The notes: a model not told the origin generated them from the letters alone. A stretch of DNA of 64,000 bases from Muraenolepis orangiensis (GCA_027704905.1 CM051018.1:24761704-24825703), one strand, 5' to 3'; numbered from the stretch's first letter, positions 1 through 13,231 are shown. Translations and numbers: made by a program.

Positions 1-102
1 ATTGGTCCTTGAGGAGGAACTGTGGGAGGGTCAGCCCGTCAGCTACTTGGACTGGTCCATTCTCCTGCCACTCAAAGATCAGGTCATTCATGGTGTAACC
101 GA
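1..102 (-). CDS. glra3: Glycine receptor alpha subunit, exon 6 (5' part, cut by window edge)
   Basis: Ligand-gated chloride channel subunit of the Cys-loop family, acting at the neuronal plasma membrane. Read on the minus strand the exon opens after a ctctag acceptor at 103-106. Its first two bases complete the Phe codon begun in exon 5, giving S-F-G-Y-T-M-N-D-L-I-F-E-W, the loop B region of glycine receptors (F159, G160, Y161 in mature alpha-1 numbering). It continues to L-T-L-P-Q-F-L-L-K. The LTLPQFLLK segment is the alpha-3 form as I remember it; alpha-1, -2 and -4 carry FIL. The Pro185 codon is CCA at 23-25. The exon runs off the window at base 1, so the rest of the extracellular domain and all membrane segments lie outside. 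Family assignment is very secure; the paralogue is inference. Confidence 0.93.
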
Positions 103-107
103 CTAGA

Positions 108-110
<3 letters not shown>

Positions 111-194
<84 letters not shown>
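111..194. repeat. (AG)n microsatellite
   Basis: About 42 near-perfect AG dinucleotides, starting only a few bases upstream of the exon 6 splice acceptor. On the transcribed minus strand this is a long CT run, so it doubles as an extended polypyrimidine tract. Confidence 0.97.
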
Positions 195-197
<3 letters not shown>

Positions 198-464
198 CAG
201 AACAGGCGCATCACTTAATACATAACATGAATCCTGTTTTAAATTTAACTTCCAACAGGATTACAGATAAAATGTTTTGATGTGTGTACAGTTGTGATTA
301 AATCCCGTTCACAATATCACATCTAAATGTGGGGAATTATGATAAAACAAATTTTAAAATGTATTTTCCCTTTTATTGGCTTGAAAGTGTGGAGGATATT
401 ATGTACAAATTGTACATTTGCGATGAAAGAGCGACTTGAAGAGGATCAGCCAGCTGTCCTCTCA

Positions 465-1098
465 TCTGTCTCCCTCTCCCTCCCTGTCTCCCTCTCACTC
501 CCTGTCTCCCTCTCCCTCCCTGTCTCCCTTTACCTCCCTGTCTCCCTCTCCCTCCCTGTCTTCCTCTCCCTCCCTGTATCCCTTTACCTCCCTGTCTCCC
601 TCCCTGTCTCCCTCTCCCTCCCTGTCTCCCTTTACCTCCCTGTCTCCCTCTCCCTCTCTGTCTCCCTTTACCTCCCTGTCTCCCTCTCCCTCCCTGTCTC
701 CCTCTCCCTCCCTGTCTCCCTTTACCTCCCTGTCTCCCTCTCCCTCTCTGTCTCCCTTTACCTCCCTGTCTCCCTCTCCCTCCCTGTCTCCCTCTCCCTC
801 CCTGTCTCCCTTTACCTCCCTGTCTCCCTCTCCCTCCCTGTCTTCCTCTCCCTCCCTGTATCCCTTTACCTCCCTGTCTCCCTCTCCCTCCCTGTCTCCC
901 TTTACCTCCCTGTCTCCCTCTCCCTCTCTGTCTCCCTTTACCTCCCTGTCTCCCTCTCCCTCCCTGTCTCCCTCTCCCTCCCTGTCTCCCTTTACCTCCC
1001 TGTCTCCCTCTCCCTCCCTGTCTCCCTTTACCTCCCTGTCTCCCTCTCCCTCCCTGTCTCCCTCTCCCTCCCTGTCTCCCTCTCCCTCCCTGTCTCCC
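465..1098. repeat. Pyrimidine-rich minisatellite (18-bp and 36-bp periods)
   Basis: Alternating CTCCCTGTCTCCCTCTCC and CTCCCTGTCTCCCTTTAC blocks repeat about 35 times with a higher-order 36-bp period. Unit lengths are multiples of three, so several frames stay open on both strands. These are repeat artefacts, with no coding signal apart from the periodicity. Confidence 0.95.
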
Positions 1099-1261
1099 AT
1101 CTTCAACCGAACTCGCACCATGCCAATACTTGTATCTGGGTCTAACCCCCTCCCCCCCACCTTCCAGACTCCCCCTTTGCAACTTATTATGGAAAACTGC
1201 CAGACCCTCTTCTCCCCCTTTGCCCATCAACCCCTGGGTCAAACCGCGATGGCTCAATTAG

Positions 1262-1660
1262 TCATGACATTACATGACATTGCATTACATTAGATTACAT
1301 TACATTAGATTCTAATGTATTGTCACTGCAGTACAAGTACAGTACAGCGAAAAAGAATATGGCATCTAACCAGAGTGCAAATGCTGCAGTAAAGTGCATG
1401 GTAATATATAATGTACAGTTGTTGAATTGTCTACTACTACTACTACTTGTCTACTCTACCTGTTTTTACTACTAAAAACGGGTATAAAATATCTTAAAGA
1501 GTAGGTATGAGATATGTGCAGAATTACAGATATATATATATATATATATACACAAGGTATACATGTATAAACAGGTAGTGAGCAGGGGTATGCAGTTGTA
1601 TCAAAAGATAACTATATATAAATGTATACAGAGCAGGTAGTGAGCAGGGGGGGTGTGTGC
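1262..1660 (-). mobile_element. Non-LTR retrotransposon 3' end (family 'cactctggttagatgct')
   Basis: Minus-strand copy of a LINE-type 3' region. The same segment, including the words read here as aagtacagtacagcg and ccagagtgcaaatg, recurs at 7370-7676 and 40575-40705 on the plus strand and partly at 6770-6880 and 30290-30420. Its end at 1262-1310 is an oligomeric attacattagatt tail, as expected for a LINE 3' terminus. No coding part is preserved. Confidence 0.6.
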
Positions 1661-1872
1661 ATTACATTACATTCTAGTCATTTAGCAGACGCTTTTATCC
1701 AAAGTGTCTTACAATAGTGTGTTTCAACAGAGGAAGGTAAGAGAACAAGTCGTCACCAGAAGTCAAAAGTGCATTTCATTCCTAACTAGTCTCCAATAAC
1801 TGAACCAGTGCTCAGGTAAGTACAATACGTTCAGGTTAAAGTACAATAAGGTAAAAGTACAATAAGTTGGCA
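1661..1872 (+). mobile_element. Teleost SINE-like repeat with 'catttagcagacgc' core
   Basis: The core catttagcagacgcttttat followed by ccaaagtgtcttacaatag is a very common interspersed fish repeat. Copies in this window lie at 11783-11880 (minus) and 34322-34545 (plus). It is preceded by repeats of attac, the seed of the pentamer array next to the 11.8 kb copy. Confidence 0.75.
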
Positions 1873-2810
1873 AACAATATAGAACAATATCTACCAACAA
1901 TCTATTTAGTAAGTCACTAGTATGCTAGTAAAAAGTGATAAGAGGATGCGCTTGATGACCACATCAATATTGTTTAACAAAGCTTCACTCTGCCCTCAAA
2001 TCAAAGCAAATATAGGACAGATGTGATGTTGACAGATGGGGGCTGGAATGAAAATGACAAACTAACAAAATATCCAGCAAAGGCATGCAAGGAGCACTGA
2101 GAAAAACCCTCAGATCCAAGAGTTGTAGAATAAGACAGACAGAGGAAGATATCCTGCTACAGGGTAACATACCTGTGAATGCTGATTGATGATTTATTAT
2201 ACGTCATAATCCATTATACACCTAAAGGCACTCAAGGCAGTCACTTTGTACTAAGTATCTAATGCTTCTCTAATCCCTTAACACTATATAGTACACCAGT
2301 GGTGAAGCGTCAGGGCCTTCAAGGTATTCAGAGAAGACCCTGGAACTCTCAGATGAAACCAAACAAATCAAATTAATTGTATTAATAAAATGTAATACAA
2401 TTTAATAAAATGTTATACAATTTAAATCAAATGAATAAATGAGAATGGTATCTGTGTTATCTGTTATATTACAGTGTTAGGTTGATTTGTTTGTCTTTCT
2501 CGGTCCATGCACGACGCATTTGAGTGGTTTTGTGTTGGAAAAACAATGCAACCAATCAGATATTTTCTGGGTTGCTGGGAAGAATATCCTTCAACCAAAG
2601 TATTCCCGATTGCTTTGGCCCTTAGACTGAATGAGAGCGTACGTTTGGATTGACAATTTGATCAACCAATCATATAGTGATTTGTAGCCAATGGGAGTAT
2701 TCTTTCAGATTTCCCCACAGCTCCATAGGGAGCTAGAAGGTATACTTGCTGGAGCGAGAGTGGATCTAGCGTAGTGCTACGTTTTTTCTACGTAGGTTTT
2801 TTACGTCAAA

Positions 2811-3118
2811 ATGGCAACAGGCGATGATGATGTCGTTGCGGATTTATTGTCGGAACCATTTTCAAGACGACCATTCAATGTAAAGATGGACATTATTAAA
2901 AAAGGCCGTCCAACGCCTGACAATCTTGAGCTGAATCAAGTTGTTAAAGCAGGCTATGTTCGCTAGGCTAGCAACTGGGAAAGATACCCGTGGCTAACGG
3001 GCTCTACTAGCCACGAGAGGCTCTACTGCTGGGAGTGTTGCTGTTTGGGACCGACCAGAGGGCAGGGAATTGGAAAGGCAACTTATTTAGGATCTGAAAA
3101 GCGATCATCTTTATGACC
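2811..3118 (+). pseudogene. hAT-type (zf-TTF/ZMYM-like) transposase N-terminus relic
   Basis: An ATG at 2811 opens MATGDDDVVADLLSEPFSRR and continues with a P-F-N-V-K-M-D-I-I-K-K-G-R-P-T-P segment typical of the N-terminus of ZMYM/TTF-type hAT transposases. After an in-frame TAG the frame resumes with W-E-R-Y-P-W-L-T-G and L-Y-C-W-E-C, matching the family's zinc-finger block. It stops at about 3118 with no catalytic domain, so it is a dead 5' fragment. The assignment rests on motif memory; the internal stop is seen directly. Confidence 0.6.
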
Positions 3119-3311
3119 GGGTGGTCGAACCATCCAGAAGGACAGGAGAATGGATTTGGTCTTTATGTGAACATCATTGGTGAGTGACACTCATTTGTCT
3201 TTGCTGGTTTTGTCTCAGTGTTGCGTCTCGTTGAGCTGGTTGTTGCATTTTGTTTCCACGCACTTGTTGACTGATTAGTTAATGGCTGTCTTGAGTTGGC
3301 AGAGTTACTAC

Positions 3312-3855
3312 AGCAGGGGTTCCCAAAGTGGACCCTTGGGGGGGGGGGTCCCGAGATGATTTCAGAATCCTCTTGATGTGACCATGAGGTTTTTATTTAA
3401 ATGTTTTTATTTAATATTTTTTATTATAATTTGTATTATTATTATTATTGTTAATAATAACGTGTGCATAGATATTTGTATATGTAAGTCTGTTTAATAT
3501 GTAAGGGTGACAAATAAAGGAATTCTGAATTCTGATTTTGCAGGATCATTTGCAGCTGAAAAAAAGCCACACACAATTCCCCCCCCCCCCCCCCCCCCCC
3601 TTGGACTTCACGTTGGACCCCCCCCCCCCTTCACGTTGGACCTCCCCCCCCCCCCCCTTGGACTTCACGTTGGACCTCCCCCCTCCCCCCCCCCCCCCCC
3701 CCATCTGTGCACACGTTGTTTTAATGTTCCAGTCCCTCCGGTGATAGTGGGGGGGGGGGGGGGGGGGGGGAGGGGGGGGGGGGGAGGGGGGGGGTCGCCA
3801 GTCTCTAGCGCTGTTATGTTGGGGGTCGCGGGCTGAAAAGTTGGGAAGGTCCAGT
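3312..3855. mobile_element. hAT-like terminal remnants around homopolymer tracts
   Basis: The left border caggggttcccaaagtgg resembles hAT termini, and the right part gtcgcgggctgaaaagttgggaa reads on minus as the matching ttcccaacttttc word. The interior is mostly expanded C and G runs, so original element boundaries and target duplications cannot be fixed. Confidence 0.4.
3580..3794. repeat. Poly-C blocks followed by poly-G block
   Basis: Runs of 10-20 C separated by copies of ttggacttcacgttgga (3580-3702) are followed about 45 bp later by 15-25-base G runs (3748-3794). The opposed C and G tracts could pair or form quadruplexes. Tract lengths in an assembly are unreliable here. Confidence 0.9.
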
Positions 3856-3939
3856 TGTGATAGACACGCTTCGCCACTGTAGTACACTACCTAGGGAACA
3901 AGTACAGGGGATAGGGGAATACTGGGACTTTATTTACTA

Positions 3940-4268
<329 letters not shown>

Positions 4269-4302
4269 GTCTATGAGGTCTATGAGTGTCTATTGAACTT
4301 AC

Positions 4303-4385
4303 AGCTCTCCAGTTGCATAATGCAGGTTTGGACGTCCATGGGGAAGTTCTTCAGATCCATGGGACACGACAGGGTCAACGTCAGC
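4303..4385 (-). CDS. glra3: Glycine receptor alpha subunit, exon 5 (Cys-loop)
   Basis: 83-bp exon flanked by a cttag acceptor (4386-4390) and a gtaagttc donor. Exon 4 ends in CG and this exon starts with G, rebuilding Arg131. It reads L-T-L-T-L-S-C-P-M-D-L-K-N-F-P-M-D-V-Q-T-C-I-M-Q-L-E-S, the complete signature Cys-loop with the two cysteines (C138 and C152, mature alpha-1 numbering) 13 residues apart. LTLTLSC followed by QTCIMQLES is the alpha-3 combination as I recall it: alpha-1 has ITLTLAC and alpha-2 has QTCTMQ. No disabling change is visible. Confidence 0.95.
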
Positions 4386-5338
4386 CTAAGTGAAGGAGAT
4401 GGGAACAGACAGAAAGGCCAAAGGGCAGAAAGGTTGATAAAGATAGAGGCAGACAAAGAAATCCTATTTACAGCTATCTTTTGCAAGGAAACTAGTAATT
4501 TAGTAATATGTTCATGCTACTAAATAGTGCTATACTTCCCATCGAAATATGTTATAACGGTGGAGGGTTTAATAGTTAAAATAACATGAATATCATCCAC
4601 TGTGCAAAACACGGGTTGTTATGCCTGTGTTGTTTGTTTAACATTGTGTGATCAGCGTTAATCCAGTATTGAGTGTAAATACATGCTAATGTCACATCAC
4701 GGCTTGGTGGGGGCCTGCCATGGACCAGCAAAACAGCTTGTATTGTTTGGGCTACAAGTCACTGTTAACAGCCCCCCCTCCCCTCACCGAGATCCTCCTC
4801 AGCTACACACTTTATGTGGTACCATCATGGTGAACCCATAGACTGTTGGCTGTACTGCATGGAAGGGGTCTCCACAAGACAGAACCGTTCCTCACAGCGA
4901 CACAAAGACCCTCTTGCATCTGGCTTTTTATGTGTTTTAGCAATATCCGATTCATATTTGATGTTAATGCCAGGTGTAAAAGGGGGGGGGTGTGTGCATA
5001 TAAAACCCTAATGACAGCAATGCATGGTTTGAGAGCCATTTATTCACCATGATGCATTAGAAATGGTTAGAGAGCCACTTGCAGATTGGCTTTATTGTTC
5101 ATTAATGTATGGGGAAAGTATGTAATACATTGATTTAAACATACATTGGGCTGTGTTGGCCCTCTTTAGTCATGCAATGTGCATACCAGAAAATAACTTG
5201 AATGTATAAGACAAGAGGTAGCACTATGGTGACCGGCAAGTAGAATAGCAATGCTGAGAGCATGGTGCCTATGGACGAATGGGCCAACACTCAGACAAAG
5301 AACCACAGCTCAGAGATCTCCGGACATGAAGCTCTTAC
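4386..5338 (-). other. glra3-like intron 4
   Basis: Intron of about 950 bp between exons 4 and 5, AT-rich. Apart from a short G run near 4982 no repeat family or coding signal is recognised. Confidence 0.75.
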
Positions 5339-5562
5339 CGTATAGAGTAAAGCACGTTGCCATTCTTGAATATCCTGAGAAGCTTGTTATCCGTTGTGAC
5401 TTCATGAAAATGGGCGCCCTTCTCATTGGCGAAGAACAGATCTGGTTTCCATATGGAGTCCAGCATCGAGGGGTCCAGGTCCAGGGAGTCATCTGGGTAT
5501 TCTGCGTAGGCCAACCGGGGGTCGTTCCACTGCTGCCTCAGGAAGATGTTCACCCGGTAGTC
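5339..5562 (-). CDS. glra3: Glycine receptor alpha subunit, exon 4 (ligand-binding domain)
   Basis: 224-bp exon, bounded by a ggtag acceptor and a gtaagagc donor on the minus strand, starting in phase 0. It encodes D-Y-R-V-N-I-F-L-R-Q-Q-W-N-D-P-R-L-A-Y through Y-P-D-D-S-L-D-L-D-P-S-M-L-D-S-I-W-K-P-D-L-F-F-A-N-E-K-G to N-G-N-V-L-Y-S-I-R. Visible functional residues include Arg65 of loop D (I-F-L-R) and the loop A segment W-K-P-D-L-F-F-A-N-E-K. The stretch G-A-H-F-H-E has His at both 107 and 109 (codons at 5410-5412 and 5404-5406), the pair known in alpha-1 as the inhibitory zinc site; mammalian alpha-3 has Asn at 107. L-R-I-F-K-N-G-N is alpha-3-like. Confidence 0.96.
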
Positions 5563-8217
<2,655 letters not shown>

Positions 8218-8448
8218 TTAAAGAGTCAATACAAATTGGTTTCTGCTGCTTTTCTAAAAACCTTCCAAAACATTGTCGCGCAAACCTATTTTGTTTTACA
8301 TGCTGTATATGTTCTGTAAAAACCATCTGTGGCATATTACCTCAACAAAACTATGCATGCAAACAGCAAACAGCATGCAAACAGTCATGCAAACAGCAAA
8401 GAGAAACAACAATAATCGTGACTTATATGATACTAGTGACAACGGTAC

Positions 8449-8579
8449 CTTTAAAGTTTGGTCTTATCCTGGCGTCATATCCAGATGTCCTGCCCATGAG
8501 TTTGTCCAAGAAGTCGGACGGGGACATTGGGATGGGTCGACCCCTAGGAGCGTGGTCCGGCTCCTTACAGACACCTCCA
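8449..8579 (-). CDS. glra3: Glycine receptor alpha subunit, exon 2 (mature N-terminus)
   Basis: 131-bp exon with a tttcag acceptor (gtgtgtttcag read on minus) and a gtaccg donor. The first base closes a codon from exon 1. It then reads G-G-V-C-K-E-P-D-H-A-P-R-G-R-P-I-P-M-S-P-S-D-F-L-D-K-L-M-G-R-T-S-G-Y-D-A-R-I-R-P-N-F-K-G. PMSPSDFLDKLMGRTSGYDA is the family's N-terminal signature, and the variable KEPDHAPRGRPI linker follows the expected signal cleavage site. Exon 1 (start codon, signal peptide) should lie at higher coordinates on this strand but I could not identify it. Confidence 0.95.
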
Positions 8580-9732
8580 CTGAAACACACAGTCGTAGAA
8601 AACAAAGTGAATCATTCTCTAATCGTCTAGAATCATACATTTTTACAAGACTTCAAACACTGTGTATCTTCTGATAGTTCTTCCTTCGTACTCGCTTTTC
8701 ACATCAAAAAACACTTTTTAGATGTTGATGAGGTTTACATACATTAGTAAATCCCCTGGAGGTAGACTGTGGTGACGCTTGGTGCCTTGATTTAAATTGG
8801 AATATTAAAATGGTTGATTATAATGATTATATGCTCAATTATTAGGTTTATTAGGTTATGTTTTCGCCCCTGTTTCTCTGCCTGTTTTGTACGTTTTGTA
8901 CGGAATTGGACAACACTTGATGGTTCACATTACTTATCAAGGGCCAAGTTGATTTGGTTTTGGCACTGATCCGGATCCGAATCTGGATCAGGTAGGGGGG
9001 AGAAGAGATGGAGCCCAGGGTGGTTGTAGTCCTTTATGATGGACATGGCCTTCTTCTGACATCTGGTCCTAAACATCTCCTCAATGCATCCTCAGGACCC
9101 TCTGGATGGCTTTCTTGTCCCGTGCAGTGGTGTCTCCGTACCACACAGTGACATCTGACCAAACCCAGTCAACCAACAACAAGGCCAGTCAAAGACCTCC
9201 AGACTGCATGACCAAACTCAATCAAGTGAACTGCTATTCTTTGCCCCTATAGGAGTTATTAAGGTTAGGGTTTAGAGCCGCCCATCAAGTTAGGCTTTTG
9301 TACGTGACGTTTGAATAGGCATTTGTTTAAATCTCCAAGGCTAATGTTTTGTTTGGTTTGTGTTTATTTACTCCCCATCATTTATTCATGCTGATTACAC
9401 CCCATTATTAGTGTTAATAAATGTTATTGTATTCAAAGGAGGTATTGCTTGTGGTTGAGGAGTTGTCCAATCACTGATTGGACCTCAAAATAGATTAAAT
9501 TGGCTAAGGTATTTTAAATCTTCATAATATATACATAATATATATCTTATATTTGTTATATTGTCCCTAACGGAAGTAGTGCCCCATTCGAGAAGTACAA
9601 TAATAAAAGTAACGTTTCGATCAGTTTAAGCCACCTAATCATGCTTCATTATATATCCATGGTCTGTGACCATGTTGATAACAGAGATTGTTCTAGGACC
9701 CGCTTGCACATGAGCTGATGGGTTTGTATGAC
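8580..9732. other. Presumed glra3-like intron 1, proximal part
   Basis: Mostly unique-looking AT-rich sequence. The only recognised content is a short LINE coding fragment at 8993-9165. Confidence 0.6.
8993..9165 (-). pseudogene. LINE reverse transcriptase C-terminal fragment
   Basis: The minus strand gives V-T-V-W-Y-G-D-T-T-A-R-D-K-K-A-I-Q-R-V-L before stops. This matches the W-Y-G-N-x-T-A-x-(D/E)-R-x-A-L-Q-R-V-V motif downstream of the RT palm in L2/CR1-type LINEs, as in the intact copy at 37.5 kb. It is a truncated, degenerate copy of a related but different family. Confidence 0.55.
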
Positions 9733-10068
9733 ATCATGGACTGGTCTGCTCCATCTTCTATAGCTGCTGCAGACGTTCTTATCATGGACTGGTCTGCTCC
9801 ATCTTCTATAGCTGCTGCACACGTTCTTATCATGGACTGGTCTGCTCCATCTTCTATAGCTGCTGCACACGTTCTTATCATGGACTGGTCTGCTCCATCT
9901 TCTATAGCTGCTGCAGACGTTCTTATCATGGACTGGTCTGCTCCATCTTCTATAGCTGCTGCACACGTTCTTATCATGGACTGGTCTGCTCCATCTTCTA
10001 TAGCTGCTGCACACGTTCTTATCATGGACTGGTCTGCTCCATCTTCTATAGCTGCTGCACACGTTCTT
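9733..10068. repeat. 48-bp minisatellite, 7 copies
   Basis: Seven exact-length units beginning atcatggactggtctgctcc with one or two substitutions each (cagacg/cacacg). 48 is a multiple of three, so open frames of over 120 codons appear on both strands. They are repeat artefacts. Confidence 0.97.
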
Positions 10069-10164
10069 ATCAGGGATTCACCATAGTGATGCCAGACTGG
10101 AGTCTTCCTGAGCCTCATGCGTTGGTCTATTAATGGTAATACCCCATTAATAGCTGCATTAATA

Positions 10165-10380
10165 AAAGGGTGGCAGGATAGCTCTCAGTCTGTTACTTGG
10201 GAACTGGAAGGTCTCGTTCAAGATCCCAAAACACCTGGGAACTGCCGAGGTGCCCTTGAGCAAGGCACCAGACCCCTCCCTGCTCCCCTGTGTATACAAT
10301 AGCTGATACCCACTGCTCCTCATGCTAGGATGGGTTAGATGCGTGTGAAAATGTGACCAATAAAGAGGATTCAATCCTCC
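10165..10380 (+). mobile_element. tRNA-derived SINE
   Basis: The head gggtggcaggatagctctca and ggtctcgttcaagatcc give degenerate Pol III A and B boxes. The body carries tgcccttgagcaaggcacca, a conserved SINE core word, and the 3' end is gtgtgaaaatgtgaccaata. The same order is found in the minus-strand copy at 30820-31080. Confidence 0.75.
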
Positions 10381-10676
10381 AGATTTAGATTTAGGTTTAG
10401 ATAAACAAGCCGTAATCCTACTTCAAACATGTCTAAGATTTCCTCTTCGTGGCCAAATCAATAGCCTTCGTTCCTTCCACTCAGTAAGCTGGTTAAGTTA
10501 TAGTCCTCTGTGATGATCACAGAGGAAAACTGTTTTCATTTGGAAGCTTTTGTTAGGCAACTTAGAGACTATTAGGTTAGTGGAACGTTCATCATATACA
10601 TTCACTGAACAAGGATTATCAAATTAAAACACATATTTCTCACTAGAAATGTTATAAAAACACATTTGAATGCAGA

Positions 10677-11584
10677 AACTGATCACACCAGACCATGTGA
10701 CTAACTGATCACACCAGACCATGTGACTAACTGATCACACCAGACCATGTGACTAACTGATCACACCAGACCATGTGACTGACTGATCACACCAGACCAT
10801 GTGACTGACTGATCACACCAGACCATGTGACTGACTGATCACACCAGACCATGTGACTGACTGATCACACCAGACCATGTGACTAACTGATCACACCAGA
10901 CCATGTGACTGACTGATCACACCAGACCATGTGACTGACTGATCACACCAGACCATGTTACTGACTGATCACACCAGACCATGTGACTAACTGATCACAC
11001 CAGACCATGTGACTAACTGATCACACCAGACCATGTGACTGACTGATCACACCAGACCATGTGACTAACTGATCACACCAGACCATGTTACTGACTGATC
11101 ACACCAGACCATGTTACTAACTGATCACACCAGACCATGTGACTAACTGATCACACCAGACCATGTGACTAACTGATCACACCAGACCATGTGACTGACT
11201 GATCACACCAGACCATGTGACTAACTGATCACACCAGACCATGTGACTGACTGATCACACCAGACCATGTGACTGACTGATCACACCAGACCATGTGACT
11301 AACTGATCACACCAGACCATGTGACTAACTGATCACACCAGACCATGTGACTAACTGATCACACCAGACCATGTGACTGACTGATCACACCAGACCATGT
11401 GACTGACTGATCACACCAGACCATGTGACTGACTGATCACACCAGACATGTGACTAACTGATCACACCAGACCATGTACTAACTGATCACACCAGACCAT
11501 GTGACTAACTGATCACACCAGACCATGTGACTAACTGATCACACCAGACCATGTGACTAACTGATCACACCAGACCATGTTACT
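10677..11584. repeat. 26-bp minisatellite, about 35 copies
   Basis: Unit ctgatcacaccagaccatgt plus gacta/gactg. Units differ mainly at the final actaa/actga choice and occasional single-base losses near 11446 and 11473. Each unit contains the palindrome TGATCA. No spacers exist between units, so it is not CRISPR-like. Confidence 0.97.
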
Positions 11585-11782
11585 TCGGATAAACATTTGT
11601 GTAAGCTTGCATTTTGTATCAGTTTCATCATTCTGACTCACACACACACACACACACACACACCGTTGGGGAGAAAGCTGAAGGCTTCCTTGGCCCTAAC
11701 TTGAGGGCAAAGAGTCTGAAATCAACAGCTGCTAAGCTGCTTAGCCTACAATAGTGCTCTCACTATACTGCCATCTGGTGCC

Positions 11783-11880
11783 ATCTTTTGACTTCTGGTG
11801 ACGAGTTGTTCTCTTACCTTCCTTTGTTGAAACACACTATTGTAAGTCGCTTTGGATAAAAGCGTCTGCTAAATGACTGT
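11783..11880 (-). mobile_element. SINE-like repeat with 'catttagcagacgc' core
   Basis: Reverse-oriented copy of the 1661-1872 repeat: gtaagtcgctttggataaaa then gcgtctgctaaatgactg. Its attac end leads without interruption into the pentamer array that follows. Confidence 0.8.
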
Positions 11881-12708
11881 AATGTAATGTAATGTAATGT
11901 AGTGTAATGTAATGTAATGTAATGTAGTGTAATGTAATGTAATGTAATGTAATGTATGTAATGTCATGTAATGTAATGTAGTGTAATGTAATGACTGTAA
12001 TGTAATGTAATGTAATGTCATGTAATGTATGTAATGTAATGTAATGTCATGTAGTGTATGTCATGTCATGTCATGTCATGTAATGTCATGTCATGTCATG
12101 TCATGTCATGTAATGTAGTGTAATGTAATGTCATGTCATGTCATGTCATGTCATGTAATGTAATGTAATGTAATGTAATGGCATGTAATGTCATGTAATG
12201 TAATGTAATGTAATGTCATGTCATGTAATGTAGTGTAATGTAATGTAATGTCATGTCATGTCATGTCATGTAATGTAGTGTAATGTAATGTAATGTCATG
12301 TAATGTAATGTCATGTCATGTAATGTAGTGTAATGTAATGTAATGTCATGTCATGTCATGTCATGTAATGTAGTGTAATGTAATGTAATGTAGTGTAATG
12401 TCATGTCATGTCATGTCATGTCATGTAGTGTAATGTAATGTAATGTAGTGTAATGTAATGTCATGTAATGTAATGTAATGTAATGTAGTGTAATGTAATG
12501 TAATGTCATGTCATGTCATGTAATGTAATGTCATGTAATGTAATGTAATGTCATGTCATGTCATGTCATGTAATGTAGTGTAATGTAATGTAATGTAGTG
12601 TAATGTCATGTCATGTCATGTAATGTCATGTAATGTAATGTAGTGTAATGTAATGTAATGTAGTGTAATGTAATGTAATGTATGTAATGTCATGTCATGT
12701 AATGTAAT
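11879..12708. repeat. (TAATG/TCATG/TAGTG)n pentanucleotide array
   Basis: About 165 pentamers with three interchangeable variants (TAATG, TCATG, TAGTG) arranged in short blocks, with occasional 4-base units. It begins exactly at the end of the adjacent SINE-like repeat, whose natural terminus is the same pentamer. Confidence 0.97.
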
Positions 12709-12913
12709 CTGCCTCACTCTTTCTCACCTTTGTGCTTCTACCACATTGCTCCAGCTGCTCCTCTGCTTTCCACGTTCTAATTCCAGTTTCACTCTCTGCT
12801 CATCTTGTATTTTTTTCCCTCTTTTGCTTCTAGACTTGACTCATATTCTTGCAATCAATGGGTCAATGGTTTCAATGGCTCTTGGTAGGAACCAGTAATA
12901 TTTTTTTCACTTA

Positions 12914-13058
12914 TAGGCCTATATCATGGCACAGTCTATAGGCCTATATCACGGCACAGTCTATAGGCCTATATCACGGCACAGTCTATAGGCCTATATC
13001 ACGGCACAGTCTATAGGCCTATATCACGGCACAGTCTATAGGCCTATATCACGGCACA
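12914..13058. repeat. 25-bp minisatellite with self-complementary core, 6 copies
   Basis: Unit tataggcctatatcacggca plus cagtc. Each unit contains the perfect 12-bp palindrome TATAGGCCTATA. Confidence 0.95.
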
Positions 13059-13140
13059 GTTGAAAGCCGGAAGTACCCGTTAAAAATGGCTGAAGCAGTG
13101 TATCCCAAGTTCGGGTTAATGCATTCAGCTTGGCATTCAC

Positions 13141-13231
13141 CATGGAGGACAGTTATCGCTGGACAACATCGCTGCATAACCTTCCAATAGTCAGTCAAGA
13201 CGATGTGGTTCAACTAGTGAATGAACTACAG
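13141..13231 (+). pseudogene. Short relic of an unidentified teleost mobile ORF
   Basis: An ATG-initiated stretch reads MEDSYRWTTSLHNLPIVSQD then D-V-V-Q-L-V-N-E-L-Q before a stop. The style (short acidic N-terminus, then a P-x-V-S-x-x-D-V-V motif) recalls N-termini of mobile-element proteins in fish, but I cannot name the family. No continuation is found before the LINE fragment at 13.5 kb. Confidence 0.25.

Noticed and set aside
327..1293. Overlapping 220-290 codon frames on both strands
   Set aside because: All consist of the 18/36-bp TC-rich minisatellite read in different frames; no non-repeat domain and no splice context.
9649..10118. Frames of about 140 codons across the 48-bp repeat
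   Set aside because: Seven identical units with length divisible by three; composition identical on shifted frames.
10677..11584. Possible CRISPR-like array of 26-bp repeats
   Set aside because: Units are contiguous with no spacers, in a vertebrate genome; an ordinary minisatellite.
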